Origin: Bacteroidales bacterium
GTDB lineage: Bacteria > Bacteroidota > Bacteroidia > Bacteroidales > UBA10428
DNA: 64,000 nt
Direction of reading: 5' to 3'
Assembly (NCBI GenBank): GCA_016934395.1
Contig: JAFGSZ010000086.1
Span: 62,001 to 126,000, forward strand
Part shown: one piece after another, positions 18,315-27,871 of the stretch
Numbering within the stretch: the stretch's first letter is position 1
How the letters are laid out: the number at the start of each line of letters is the position of its first letter
Notes under the pieces: model-generated
What the model was told of the DNA's origin: nothing
Seen by the model: only the letters and a program-made list of their open reading frames with translations
The model's database searches: none
Program-made: the position numbers and the translations under genes

Positions 18315-18668
18315 ATGAAAAGAATTCTACTACTAATCATTACCGGCTTTTGTTTCTATTTCAGCACCAATCTTGTATTTGCCAACAGTACAACCAGTTT
18401 TATCGGATCATCTTTTATATCCGATCCAAGTGTTGCAGTTTCTATTTTTCCCAATCCTGTTATAGATAATACGCTGACTATTAATTCAGATTTGGATTTT
18501 ATTAAAATTGAGATCTTAAGTATAGTTGGAAAAACAGTATTTAGTAAAGATTTTGAGAAACAGAATAAAATTACATTACAATTGGAGAACCTTGAAAAGG
18601 GTCTTTATATTGTTAAAATAAAATTTACTGAAATAAAAACCTACACAGAAAAAATTCTTGTTAAATAA
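18315..18668 (+). CDS. Small secreted protein made almost only of a type A T9SS sorting domain
   Basis: The 117-residue product has a signal peptide (MKRILLLIITGFCFYFSTNL onward to about residue 23), a short linker, and from about residue 40 a complete type A C-terminal sorting domain: VSIFPNPVIDNTLTI, IEILSIVGKTVF, LENLEKGLYIVKI and the basic end TEKILVK. There is no cargo domain. Such a protein would cross the outer membrane by type IX secretion and be attached or released with essentially nothing else. It may be a decay remnant, a structural peptide or a regulator of sorting; no function can be assigned. A strong terminator follows at 18697-18729, so it is separate from the giant gene downstream. 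Confidence 0.8.
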   Translation: MKRILLLIITGFCFYFSTNLVFANSTTSFIGSSFISDPSVAVSIFPNPVIDNTLTINSDLDFIKIEILSIVGKTVFSKDFEKQNKITLQLENLEKGLYIVKIKFTEIKTYTEKILVK

Positions 18669-18696
18669 GAAAAAACAAATTTATTTGTACACTTAT

Positions 18697-18729
18697 AAAG
18701 AGGCTATCAATTAATAGCCTCTTTTTTTT
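18697..18729 (+). terminator. Intrinsic terminator after the small sorting-domain gene
   Basis: A perfect 11-bp stem, AAAGAGGCTAT / ATAGCCTCTTT, with a 6-base loop (CAATTA) runs into eight T (18722-18729). It lies 28 bases after the stop codon and is the clearest rho-independent terminator in the window. Confidence 0.9.
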
Positions 18730-18974
18730 GTGCGCAATTTGCAAACTACTTCCATCAATAATCTGAAACGAAATTTATTTTTTTTCGTATGATTTATTTG
18801 CTACGCAGTGTATAAATTAAATTGAATATGTCACTGTTTGCATTGTAAATGAGTAACTTAACTATGTAAAAACAACTACAAGAAAATCAACTAACAAATT
18901 TTTTTTCACCTAATTAATCCCTTTTATCAAAATTAACTCAACTAAATTTAAACTAGGGCAAAACTTTTTCTCTA
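18730..18974. other. Leader region of the giant T9SS gene, no gene seen
   Basis: With the terminator, the gap between the two secreted-protein genes is 306 bases. Beyond the terminator this part is very AT-rich and holds no convincing reading frame, tRNA or strong stem. No clean TAnnTTTG box is present; TTTATTTG near 18783-18790 and CTGTTTG near 18834 are one or two bases off. If transcription starts near either, the giant gene has a leader of 130-180 bases. Confidence 0.5.
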
Positions 18975-21900
18975 ATGTTAGGCAGGATAATAATATTATT
19001 CTTTGCAGTCGTTTCTCTTTCCACGCACCAATTATGGAGTCAATGTGCGCTTATAACTGAAAACCAAAGCGGACAGATTCCAAGTAGTGTTTGTGCTCCT
19101 GTTGATCTTACAATGAATGTTGGCTATAAATTTTTCATGCCCGTTGACCCTTCAAAAGTCGAAGTACTTTTTGTATGGAATGACGGAACAGGTGCAACTA
19201 CTTTAGTACCAGCTAATTCTCTGGGTGATACAGTGTTTACAGCCACTCAAAATCATAATTACCCCCCTGCTGATAATTGCTCGTATACGGCTGAGGCCTA
19301 TATTGTATATGACGGAGAACAGTGTACCAGCAGCAGCAGACAAGAACAAACCTTTAGTGCATGGGCACTGGATAATGAAAATGGGGCTGTAGTTACCACC
19401 GAACCTGTTGTTGCTCAATTTTGCGAGGGTGAGAAAATTGTTAATGTTACCTTCGACGATAATTCAACTTTTAACTGTAATATTAACATTGAACCTGATA
19501 AACCCAACCGCCTGAATCGTTGGGTGCAATTTATTTATGGCACACAAACCATTGGCGGTGACCGGATACCTGATATAACTATTGTGGATACTTATGGCAA
19601 TACCTATACCCTGACTGATGCCGTTGGTAATTCATTAGGCGAATTAGACGGGCCGGTTATCGAAATTCCAATACCTGCAGATGGACCGGACCAAACTTCA
19701 TGGTCAATAAATGCTCCGGCCGGAGGAGTTGCAGGAGATATTTTTGAAATTACAATGAGAAACTGGAATATTTGTAATCCTTACGATGCCACACCTTTTG
19801 ATGGAAATCCTCCAAGTAATCCGGTTGATGGGGATTATGCCCCAATTACAACAACCGCACTTATTGAAATTATTACTACGCCTCCAATTATAACAAATCC
19901 TTCACTTGAGTTTTGTGTAAATAATCCTATAAATTTAACGTTGTCAACTTCAGGGGGTGATGTCCAGTGGTTTGAGGATTTAACTCTTACAATTCCAATA
20001 CACTTTGGAAATTCCTTTAATCCTGCAGGCCCACCGACATTTATTGATAATAGTATTTCAGGTATATATTCATATTGGGTGGTTGAAAGTATTGGCGCAT
20101 GTGGCAGCGCTCCAAGCGAAATTTCCTTTGAAATTTTTGATACTCCTTCACCACCGGCATTTGCTGGACCGGATAAAACCGTTTGTAGTGATACAGTAAC
20201 AATTTTCGGAAGCTTTCCTGTTATTGGCACAGGTATTTGGACTACGACAGGAAGTGCGGTTATTGATAATCCGTCTAATAACATTATTCATGTCAGCAAC
20301 CTTGATCCGGGCCCAAATTTATTCAGATGGACCTTATCAAACGGCCCGTGTATTTCTATTGATGAAGTAATCATTACCCGGGATCTCCAACCCACAGGAG
20401 CCATAGCAGGCCCAGATCAATCATTTTGTGATAATACATCTGCTTTTATTGGCGGAAATACTCCAGATAATAACGGAATTGGTACATGGAACATCGTTTC
20501 CGGCGGAGGTAATTTTATTAATCCTTTACAGCCAACAACCACGATAAATAATCTGAATAGTGGAGAAAATATACTTGCTTGGGTAATTTCCAGTCAATAT
20601 GGAGCTTGCCAGACTACTTCAGATACCGTGAGAATTCTTAGGGACGTTACTCCTGAACCTGCCAATGCCGGAGCCGACAGAGGTGTTTGTGATTCTGCAG
20701 CAATAAACTTACAAGGAAATGTACCCACCGGAAATGGTACAGGTATTTGGACCGTGATAACAGGCAGCGCAACGATTTCTGATGCAGACCAGGCAAATAC
20801 CCTGGTATCGGGATTAAGTTTTGGAGCAAATAATTTTGAATGGACCATAACCAGCCAATATGGAATTTGTTCAGGTTCATCCGATCAGGTTACCATAACC
20901 CGTGATGAAGCGCCAAATCCTGCATTTGCAGGGCTGGATCAGCAATTATGTAATTCCGTGAGTGCACCACTTGGAGCAAACTCCGCTTCTGTGGGTACAG
21001 GAACCTGGAGTGTTGTATCGAATCCTTCTTCTACAAATCCGGTTTTTAATCCCTCGGCCAATAATGAAAATGCTACGGTTCAAATTTTATCAGGAGATGA
21101 AGGCATTTATGAATTTGCATGGACTATTATCAATGAAAGTTGTTCAACATCCGATACTTTGTTAATAGACTTCGGAACACCTACAGCACCTTCAAACGCA
21201 GGAACAGATGATACTTTATGTGGCACAGTAGCCACACTAAGTGCAAATGCACCGGTAAAAGGCCTTGGCACATGGACAAGTATTTCTGGCCCAGGACCGA
21301 CGAACTTTATTCCCGATATACATTCCAATAATGCTTTAGCCACCATAAATGCTGGTGATGAAGGATTATATCAATATGTATGGACCATAACCAGTGGGGC
21401 CTGTCCCCCAACTTCCGATACAGTGAATATTCTTTTCAAGCCTCTTCCCGGCATACCAAATGCTTCAGGTATCGAAAATTGCGGCCCGGTTACAGCAAAT
21501 CTGTCCTCAACACTGGGAACCAATGGAAATGAAAATAAATGGTACGAAGTGCCAACTGGCGGAGTGCCGGTAGCAACTTCACTTACTTATACTACTCCTC
21601 TGTTGAGCAGTGATAAATCATATTGGGTTGCAACCTATAATGATACGGTTCAATGTGAAAGTGTGCGTCGCAGGGTGGATGTTGATATCCATCCGATACC
21701 CGATCCACCGGTTGCTGAAAATCGTGAAAACTGTGGCCCAGCAAGTCTTTTACTTGAAGCCACAATCGGTAATAATGGTACTACAAACCGTTGGTATGAT
21801 GCTCCTTCAGGAGGAACACTCCTAAGTACATCGCAACATTACAATACTCCTCTTATTTCCGATTCAATATCATACTGGGTAAGCAGTTACAATGATACCA

Positions 21901-24737
21901 CAGGTTGTGAAAGTGCCCGCACTGAAGTTCAAGTAGTTATTCATCCTGTGCCAAACATACCGGATGCTCCTTCTCAAAGCTTATGCGGACCGGGAATAAT
22001 TACATTAAATTCAACCATTGGAACAAACGGTACCATTAATTATTGGTATGAAAACAATATTGGAGGGCCTGTTTTTGATTCTGCACTAGCTATTACAACT
22101 CCTTATCTATCATCTACTGAAACATACTGGATTTCAAGCTACAATTCTATTACAGGCTGCGAAAGTGCCCGAAAAGAAGTACATGCTTTTATTTATCCTA
22201 TTCCTGATGTTCCGGTGGTTAATGATATCGTTAGTTGCGGACCGGATTCCCTGATTTTTACTGCAACCCTAGGAACACATGGAAATACTGCACGCTGGTA
22301 CGACAATGTAATTGGAGGAAACTTATTAGAGGAAAATACGCAATTTCAAACACCTTTAATTTCAACCAATACATCGTACTGGATATCCAGCTATAATGAT
22401 ACAACATTGTGTGAAAGTAATCTGGATAGAGCTGATGCCATTATTTACCCGGTACCCGGAGCTAATCCGATTCAGGGAGCAAACGAGGTAGGACAGGGCC
22501 AAACGAATGTAATATATTCTGTGAATTATCATGCAGGCTCATCTTATGACTGGAATATACCGACCGAAGTAACCGTATTACTGGAAAATCAGAATTTTGT
22601 TATCCTGGAATTTCAGGAACTTGGAATTTTCACAATTACGGTTCAGGAAACAAACAGTCTGGGATGTATCGGCCCTGTGGAAACAAAAATAATTCTTGTT
22701 AATGAAGATTTATTGTTTGTAAATTTAAATATTGTTAACAGTAATGGATGTGTTGATGAACCCTTTCAAATAACAGCGTCTCCTTCGGGCGGAACACCTT
22801 CCTATTCATTCCAGTGGACAGGTGATATAGGATTTTTATCCGGAACCACAATTTCTAATCCCCTGTTTTTAACCAGCATACCTGGAATTTATCACTTGAA
22901 TATTACAGTTACTGATATAAATGACAACGAAGTTACAGACAGTATCACCATAGAAGTTAATCCCAATCCTGATGCCATGATTCTGTTAAGTGATACCATT
23001 GTTTGTGCAAACCAGGAACTTTTAATTAATACGCAGGTGTCAGGAGGTTCGGGAATCTATACTTCATATGAATGGACCGGAGATATCACCCCGCTTTCAT
23101 CCGTAAGTGATCCGTCAACTGTGTTTAGGATACCAACGAAAGGATATTATCATTTGAATTTTAACGTTGAAGATAATAAAGGATGTAAAGCTTCAGATTC
23201 AGTTACCATTTATAACGATTCTCCAAGATCTGCTTTTACTTCTGATGCAGTTCCTCAATGTAGTCCGGTTACTATAACTTTTATGAACAGTTCAGAGGAC
23301 GCCATCGAATATTTTTGGAATTTTGGGGACAATAATTCCTCTGATGAAGAAAATCCTGTTCATGAATTTCTTAATTATTCCACTTCAGTTGAATATTTTA
23401 ATGTGCAGCTAACTGTCACTAGTGTAAATGGCTGTAACCATATTTCCAATCAATATGTAGTTGCTTATCCTAATCCTAAAACAGAAATTGTTTTGGATCC
23501 TGAAGTTGCCTGCAATCCTGCAGATGTTTTACTAAAGGCTACTCCCGGAGGTTTCAAATACAACTGGGATTTTGGGGATGGCGAAACAGAAGAGGGCGGA
23601 TATAATGCATATCATTTGTTTACCAACAATACTGAAAAAGATACGGTTTTTAATATTCAGTTAATAACTACCTCGTTTTTTAACTGTTACGATACAAGTA
23701 TCAGTCAGATTCGTGTACATCCTGCTCCTGTAGCGCTGTTTGAAGCTACTCCGGTTTTCCAGATGTATCCTGAAAAAACTGTATTTATTGAAAATCTTAC
23801 CGATGATAAAAACTGGGAATATACCTGGTACTTTGGAGACAAAACTACTTCAAAACAAAGAAACCCGGGAGAACATGTTTATGAAGAACCCGATGATTAT
23901 ATCATATCACTAATGGTAAAGGGTGAATATTGCTCAGATAGCGCATGGCAACAAATAGAAATTGTACCTCACCCTCCAATAGCACTGTTTGATCCAGTGG
24001 AACCCGGATGTATGCCCCTGACTATACAGTTTGAAAATAAATCAGCTTACTCAAATACCTATCTTTGGGAATTTGGTGATGGTGCAGTTTCAAACCGGCC
24101 AAATCCGAATTATACGTATTACGAACCCGGAGAATACAAAATTAAGCTTACAGCCACAGGCCCCGGAGGATCGGATACCTATTCTGAAATAAACAGTGTG
24201 TTCATTTTACCCAATTCGTATTTTGACCTGGCGCCACGGTATGTATATGTAAATGATGAAGAAGTTCATTTTTTTAATCTTTCTGATAACGGGGATGTTT
24301 ACCTCTGGGAATTTGGTGACGGATCTACTTCCGATGAATTTAATCCAATACATATCTACCGGGAAGAAGGGACATATAATGTTACATTAAATGTATGGAC
24401 TAAAAATGATTGTTTTGATCTTCATGTAATGGAATATGCCGTGATTGTAGAGCCCAGTGGCAAGATTATTTTCCCGAATGTTTTCAGGCCTTCATCACCG
24501 CTCGAAGAAAACAGGATTTTCTATCCCGGAGTTTTAGACCAGGTAGAGGAATATCACCTGATGATCTTTAACCGTTGGGGGGAACTGATTTTTGAAAGCT
24601 ATGACCGTGAAATCGGCTGGGACGGATATGTGGATGGTAAAATGTCTAAGCAGGATGTTTATGTTTGGAAAGTAGAAGGAAAATACTCGAGTGGCGAAAG
24701 TTTTGTGAAAACAGGAGATGTAACTCTGCTGCACTAA
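18975..24737 (+). CDS. Giant repeat-rich surface protein with PKD domains and type B T9SS (gliding motility-associated) sorting domain
   Basis: This 1920-residue protein has a signal peptide (to about residue 22), an N-terminal region of about 370 residues, five diverged repeats starting with an AGxDxxxC pattern (starts at residues 396, 477, 564, 651 and 741), and four Ig_7-like repeats of exactly 84 residues (starts 827, 911, 995 and 1079). Then come Ig/PKD-like domains, five of them with the FGD core (for example YLWEFGDGSTS), and a CHU_C/type B sorting domain from about 1835 (VFRPSSP, YHLMIFNRWGELIFES, GWDGYVDGK, QDVYVWKVEG). It is expected to be exported by Sec and then T9SS, and to act as a long surface adhesin or matrix protein. 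The PorP/SprF-like gene 29 bases downstream is probably its dedicated outer-membrane partner. Confidence 0.93.
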   Translation: MLGRIIILFFAVVSLSTHQLWSQCALITENQSGQIPSSVCAPVDLTMNVGYKFFMPVDPSKVEVLFVWNDGTGATTLVPANSLGDTVFTATQNHNYPPADNCSYTAEAYIVYDGEQCTSSSRQEQTFSAWALDNENGAVVTTEPVVAQFCEGEKIVNVTFDDNSTFNCNINIEPDKPNRLNRWVQFIYGTQTIGGDRIPDITIVDTYGNTYTLTDAVGNSLGELDGPVIEIPIPADGPDQTSWSINAPAGGVAGDIFEITMRNWNICNPYDATPFDGNPPSNPVDGDYAPITTTALIEIITTPPIITNPSLEFCVNNPINLTLSTSGGDVQWFEDLTLTIPIHFGNSFNPAGPPTFIDNSISGIYSYWVVESIGACGSAPSEISFEIFDTPSPPAFAGPDKTVCSDTVTIFGSFPVIGTGIWTTTGSAVIDNPSNNIIHVSNLDPGPNLFRWTLSNGPCISIDEVIITRDLQPTGAIAGPDQSFCDNTSAFIGGNTPDNNGIGTWNIVSGGGNFINPLQPTTTINNLNSGENILAWVISSQYGACQTTSDTVRILRDVTPEPANAGADRGVCDSAAINLQGNVPTGNGTGIWTVITGSATISDADQANTLVSGLSFGANNFEWTITSQYGICSGSSDQVTITRDEAPNPAFAGLDQQLCNSVSAPLGANSASVGTGTWSVVSNPSSTNPVFNPSANNENATVQILSGDEGIYEFAWTIINESCSTSDTLLIDFGTPTAPSNAGTDDTLCGTVATLSANAPVKGLGTWTSISGPGPTNFIPDIHSNNALATINAGDEGLYQYVWTITSGACPPTSDTVNILFKPLPGIPNASGIENCGPVTANLSSTLGTNGNENKWYEVPTGGVPVATSLTYTTPLLSSDKSYWVATYNDTVQCESVRRRVDVDIHPIPDPPVAENRENCGPASLLLEATIGNNGTTNRWYDAPSGGTLLSTSQHYNTPLISDSISYWVSSYNDTTGCESARTEVQVVIHPVPNIPDAPSQSLCGPGIITLNSTIGTNGTINYWYENNIGGPVFDSALAITTPYLSSTETYWISSYNSITGCESARKEVHAFIYPIPDVPVVNDIVSCGPDSLIFTATLGTHGNTARWYDNVIGGNLLEENTQFQTPLISTNTSYWISSYNDTTLCESNLDRADAIIYPVPGANPIQGANEVGQGQTNVIYSVNYHAGSSYDWNIPTEVTVLLENQNFVILEFQELGIFTITVQETNSLGCIGPVETKIILVNEDLLFVNLNIVNSNGCVDEPFQITASPSGGTPSYSFQWTGDIGFLSGTTISNPLFLTSIPGIYHLNITVTDINDNEVTDSITIEVNPNPDAMILLSDTIVCANQELLINTQVSGGSGIYTSYEWTGDITPLSSVSDPSTVFRIPTKGYYHLNFNVEDNKGCKASDSVTIYNDSPRSAFTSDAVPQCSPVTITFMNSSEDAIEYFWNFGDNNSSDEENPVHEFLNYSTSVEYFNVQLTVTSVNGCNHISNQYVVAYPNPKTEIVLDPEVACNPADVLLKATPGGFKYNWDFGDGETEEGGYNAYHLFTNNTEKDTVFNIQLITTSFFNCYDTSISQIRVHPAPVALFEATPVFQMYPEKTVFIENLTDDKNWEYTWYFGDKTTSKQRNPGEHVYEEPDDYIISLMVKGEYCSDSAWQQIEIVPHPPIALFDPVEPGCMPLTIQFENKSAYSNTYLWEFGDGAVSNRPNPNYTYYEPGEYKIKLTATGPGGSDTYSEINSVFILPNSYFDLAPRYVYVNDEEVHFFNLSDNGDVYLWEFGDGSTSDEFNPIHIYREEGTYNVTLNVWTKNDCFDLHVMEYAVIVEPSGKIIFPNVFRPSSPLEENRIFYPGVLDQVEEYHLMIFNRWGELIFESYDREIGWDGYVDGKMSKQDVYVWKVEGKYSSGESFVKTGDVTLLH
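20160..21452 (+). repeat. Five protein-level repeats (81-90 residues) in the giant surface protein
   Basis: Repeat starts fall at 20160, 20403, 20664, 20925 and 21195. Each opens with A-G-x-D-x-x-x-C, then a G-x-G-x-W core (GTGIWT, GIGTWN, GTGIWT, GTGTWS, GLGTWT), an F/Y-x-W-T/V-I strand and a second Cys. DNA identity between copies is low by eye, so the duplications are old and recombination between copies should be limited. Confidence 0.8.
21453..22460 (+). repeat. Four in-frame repeats of exactly 252 bases (84 residues)
   Basis: Starts at 21453, 21705, 21957 and 22209 give an unbroken 252-base period. Each unit has an N-terminal C-G-P, then (T/G)-x-N-x-W-Y, a TP-L-hydrophobic-S stretch, S-Y-W-V/I-x-x-Y-N, C-E-S and a closing I-x-P-x-P. 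This is the Ig_7 (CHU_C-associated) pattern. The two cysteines per unit could form one disulfide. Length is strictly kept while sequence has diverged. Confidence 0.85.
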
Positions 24738-24766
24738 ACTTAACCTATAAAAATGAATAGAAACAA

Positions 24767-25771
24767 ATGAAAAAAATACTACATACCATATTATTCTCTC
24801 TTGCTTTTCTACCGTTTCTATTAAATGGTCAAGATCCCCAATTTTCTCAGTTCTATTCCAATTCATTATATCTGGCGCCTTCATTTGCAGGATTAACCGG
24901 ATTAAACAGAGTGGCTTTTAATTACAGACAACAGTGGCCTCAGATTCCTAATGGATTTGAAACGTATTCTTTTGCATTTGACAGGTATTTTGAAAAATTT
25001 AATAGCGGATTAGGTGTACTTATTTTAAAAGATCAGGCCGGTAGTGGCCATTTAAGAAGTACCAATATCGGGCTCCAATATTCTTTTGATTTCAGAATAT
25101 TAAATAAATGGCATGTTAGGCCTGGTATGCATTTTCTTTACACAGAACGGGGAATAGATTTTGATGAATTGCTCTGGAACGACCAGATTTCGGCTTCAGG
25201 AAATTCACCAACATCAGGCGAAGTGCCATCAATAGAAGATGTAGGCGATATAGATTTTAGTGTTTCTGTTATGGGATATAGTGACCTTTTTTGGTTTGGG
25301 TTTAGTATCGATCACCTGTTGCATCCTAACCAGTCTCTTTATGATTATGAATTTGAGGAGGGAAACAGAGGGTATATTCCGGTTAAATACTCTGTGTTTG
25401 GAGGAACAAAATTTGTTAAAAACGAAGAACTTCTACAGCCCATTCCCAGCTCCATTCAGATAGCCTTTTTATATAAGCAGCAAGAACAATTTCGTCAATT
25501 AGATTTAGGAATGTACTTGTATAAGAATCCTCTTGTTCTTGGATTTTGGTACCGTGGCATTCCGTTATATAAATCTGTATTCAACCGTGATGCATTTACC
25601 ATTCTAACCGGCTATAAAATTAAGAATCTGAATATCGGATACAGTTATGATTTTACGATTTCAAAATTAATTGCCAACACAGGAGGCTCGCATGAAATAT
25701 CATTTTCTTATACATTTAAAACCAAGAAATTAAAACGAAAACCCAGGATGGTCCCCTGCCCTGAATTTTAA
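24767..25771 (+). CDS. PorP/SprF family type IX secretion outer membrane protein
   Basis: The 334-residue protein has a signal peptide (to about residue 21) and the family N-terminus QDPQFSQFYSNSLYLAPSFAG. The rest is a beta-barrel pattern of alternating aromatic strands, ending in the family-typical PCPEF. PorP binds the T9SS ring on the inner face of the outer membrane; SprF is needed to export SprB, and paralogues usually sit next to a large type B sorting-domain protein. That is the arrangement here, 29 bases behind the 1920-residue protein, so it is best read as the paired export or anchoring partner rather than the single core PorP. Confidence 0.92.
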   Translation: MKKILHTILFSLAFLPFLLNGQDPQFSQFYSNSLYLAPSFAGLTGLNRVAFNYRQQWPQIPNGFETYSFAFDRYFEKFNSGLGVLILKDQAGSGHLRSTNIGLQYSFDFRILNKWHVRPGMHFLYTERGIDFDELLWNDQISASGNSPTSGEVPSIEDVGDIDFSVSVMGYSDLFWFGFSIDHLLHPNQSLYDYEFEEGNRGYIPVKYSVFGGTKFVKNEELLQPIPSSIQIAFLYKQQEQFRQLDLGMYLYKNPLVLGFWYRGIPLYKSVFNRDAFTILTGYKIKNLNIGYSYDFTISKLIANTGGSHEISFSYTFKTKKLKRKPRMVPCPEF

Positions 25772-25789
25772 GGATAATACCCGGAAAGA

Positions 25790-26491
25790 TTACTCCTGCT
25801 CCGGTGCCTTCGAACTTTTCATTCGAACAGCCCAGTAAATAAATGGCGTATCGGCCAAAGCCACAATCCATTTCAGGAAATATGTGGTAAAAAATATTTC
25901 TACCAATACTTTGAATTCATAAACTCCCCAAAAAGCAATCACAATAAATACAATGCTGTCGATTAACTGCGACACCATTGTGCTAAGGTTATTCCGTAAC
26001 CAAATATGCTTTCTGCTGCTAAATTTTTTCATCCAGAAATGATACGCCCATACATCATGCCGCTGCGAGATCAGATATGCAGTTAAACTGGCAATAACTA
26101 TACGGGGCATTAAGCTAAAAATAGTATCCAGACTTGAATAGGTGGTTTGTGCAAATTCGTCTCCCTGGAGTGGTATAAATAACAGGGCAATATTCATTAA
26201 AACAGCCATTACTATTACGCTGAAAAATCCGATCCACACTGCCCGCTGGGCTTCTTTTTTACCATATAATTCAGATAGTATATCAGTAACCAGAAAAGAA
26301 CTGGCATATACGATATTGCCAAGTGTGGCAACAAATCCAAACAATTCCACCGTTTGTATAACCTGAATATTGGCCACTATAGTAGATATGGGAATCCAAA
26401 TGAACAAACCCTGTTTACCGAATAATTTAAATGCCAGGATTATTAATAAGAAGTTGACCAGCAACATTATCAGCCAGAAAAGTTCATTCAT
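25790..26491 (-). CDS. VUT family (YhhQ-like) queuosine precursor transporter
   Basis: This 233-residue integral membrane protein has about six transmembrane segments and the DUF165/VUT family signatures: an early ANIQVIQTVELFG segment, SSFLVTDILSELYGKKEAQ (about 65-83), and the C-terminal RNNLSTMVSQLIDSIVFI. E. coli YhhQ takes up preQ0/preQ1, so this protein probably imports a queuosine precursor, with QueG (752-1678) completing the modification. It is convergent with the PorP/SprF gene (18 bases). A TACTTTTG box lies upstream at 26526-26519. Confidence 0.88.
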   Translation of the reverse strand: MNELFWLIMLLVNFLLIILAFKLFGKQGLFIWIPISTIVANIQVIQTVELFGFVATLGNIVYASSFLVTDILSELYGKKEAQRAVWIGFFSVIVMAVLMNIALLFIPLQGDEFAQTTYSSLDTIFSLMPRIVIASLTAYLISQRHDVWAYHFWMKKFSSRKHIWLRNNLSTMVSQLIDSIVFIVIAFWGVYEFKVLVEIFFTTYFLKWIVALADTPFIYWAVRMKSSKAPEQE

Positions 26492-26518
26492 ATTTACATG
26501 TTTTAAAATTGGGTGGGC

Positions 26519-26526
26519 AAAAGTAC
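26519..26526 (-). promoter_or_regulatory. Promoter -7 box upstream of the queuosine precursor transporter
   Basis: Minus-strand TACTTTTG fits TAnnTTTG and lies 27 bases before the start codon. No clear TTG is seen at the -33 position, so this is a tentative call. Confidence 0.35.
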
Positions 26527-26554
26527 TATAATTTGAGAAAAAAAGAAGTGAAAA

Positions 26555-27778
26555 CTAAAATGCAGCCATTAACAGATTAATATCTTTTGCAGGAATATCT
26601 AAAATATTTCCAACATATTCGTTGGTTAATATACCATTATATAAATATACCCCATGTCGAACATTTACATTTGCCTTTAAAAATGGTTTTATGCCTCCGG
26701 AATTTCCGATATTAACTAATACAGGAGAAATAATATTACTTAATGCAATTGAGGAAGTACGGGCTACCCTGGAAGGCAAATTTACCTCACAATAATGAAT
26801 AACGCCGTGTTTTATAAATACCGGGTTTTTATGTGTCCTGTATTCAGAAGTTTCTATACATCCTCCCTGATCAATGCTAATATCAATAATTACCGATCCC
26901 TTTTTCATTTCGGTTACCATTTCTTCGGTAATAAAATACCGGGGACCCGAATCGTGAAGATTTACTGCCCCAATGACTACATCCGCAGATTTTAGGGTAC
27001 GCTGCAATACCTGGGGGTGAAATATCGATGTATGTAAACGGGTTCCCAGATTTTGCTGCAATTGTTCCAGCTTGTGAACGGAGGTATCAAAAATTTTAAC
27101 AAAACATCCAAAACCTAGTGCCGCTCTGGCTGCAAATTCGGCAGCTGTACCTGCCCCGATTATTACAACTTCGGTAGGTGTAATCCCGGAAATTCCTCCC
27201 AGCATTACTCCTTTACCTCCATTATTGTTATTTAACAGATCGCCGGCTATAATAATCGCTGTGTTTCCTGTAATAGCATGCATTGAATGCATAACAGGAT
27301 AGCGGCCAAATTCATCCCTTATATATTCGTAAGCAATGGCTGTGGTTTTTTTATTAATAAGATTTCTTATATGATCGCCATTGTTATTATACAACTGAAG
27401 CGATGATATAATCAACTGGTTCCCTTTTAAATTTTTTATTTCAGTGGGATGAAGCGGAGCTACTTTTAAAATAATATCGGCATTTAAAGTTTGTTGTTTA
27501 TTATCAACAATAAAACCACCCCTTTCGCTATAATCGGTATCGGAATATTTGGCTCCCTCACCAGCTTTACTTTCAATAATCACATCGTGCCCGTTATTTA
27601 CTAGAACTTCAACAGCTTCAGGAGTTAGCGGAATCCGATTTTCTTCCTCATGATTTTCTTTGGGTATGCCAATAATTAATTTTTTTTGCCTTTTTCCGAT
27701 TTCAAGCATTTCTTCCTGTGGTAATAACCCGGTATACCGCAAAGGCATTTTGGCCGATTCAGGCTTCTGATCTACCAT
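26555..27778 (-). CDS. ald: Alanine dehydrogenase
   Basis: The 407-residue protein belongs to the alanine dehydrogenase/PNT family, which interconverts alanine and pyruvate with NAD and ammonia. Visible features are the N-terminal GIPKENHEEENRIPLTPEAV with its substrate-binding Arg and Lys, AYEYIRDEFGRYPVMHSMH, the Rossmann dinucleotide motif VVIIGAGTAAEFAARAALGF, and VIIDISIDQGGCIETSEYRT. It has a 30-residue N-terminal extension (MVDQKPESAKMPL onward) and is longer than the Bacillus enzyme, as seen in other Bacteroidota. It stands alone, 93 bases after tsaE on the same strand. Confidence 0.9.
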   Translation of the reverse strand: MVDQKPESAKMPLRYTGLLPQEEMLEIGKRQKKLIIGIPKENHEEENRIPLTPEAVEVLVNNGHDVIIESKAGEGAKYSDTDYSERGGFIVDNKQQTLNADIILKVAPLHPTEIKNLKGNQLIISSLQLYNNNGDHIRNLINKKTTAIAYEYIRDEFGRYPVMHSMHAITGNTAIIIAGDLLNNNNGGKGVMLGGISGITPTEVVIIGAGTAAEFAARAALGFGCFVKIFDTSVHKLEQLQQNLGTRLHTSIFHPQVLQRTLKSADVVIGAVNLHDSGPRYFITEEMVTEMKKGSVIIDISIDQGGCIETSEYRTHKNPVFIKHGVIHYCEVNLPSRVARTSSIALSNIISPVLVNIGNSGGIKPFLKANVNVRHGVYLYNGILTNEYVGNILDIPAKDINLLMAAF

Positions 27779-27871
27779 TATTATTTCTTTAAGTAAAGCA
27801 AACGAAAACGAACTAAAATAATATAATTATCAGAATTAATCAAATATTTAATTTCTGATCAAATTACAGCA

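Noticed and set aside
19835-20284. 149-residue open frame antisense to the giant surface protein gene
   Set aside because: It is a shadow frame of a clear coding region, with no domain and no promoter.
21453-22460. Possible CRISPR-like or DNA tandem repeat because of the exact 252-base period
   Set aside because: The copies differ strongly at the DNA level and lie in one reading frame; the periodicity is at the protein level.
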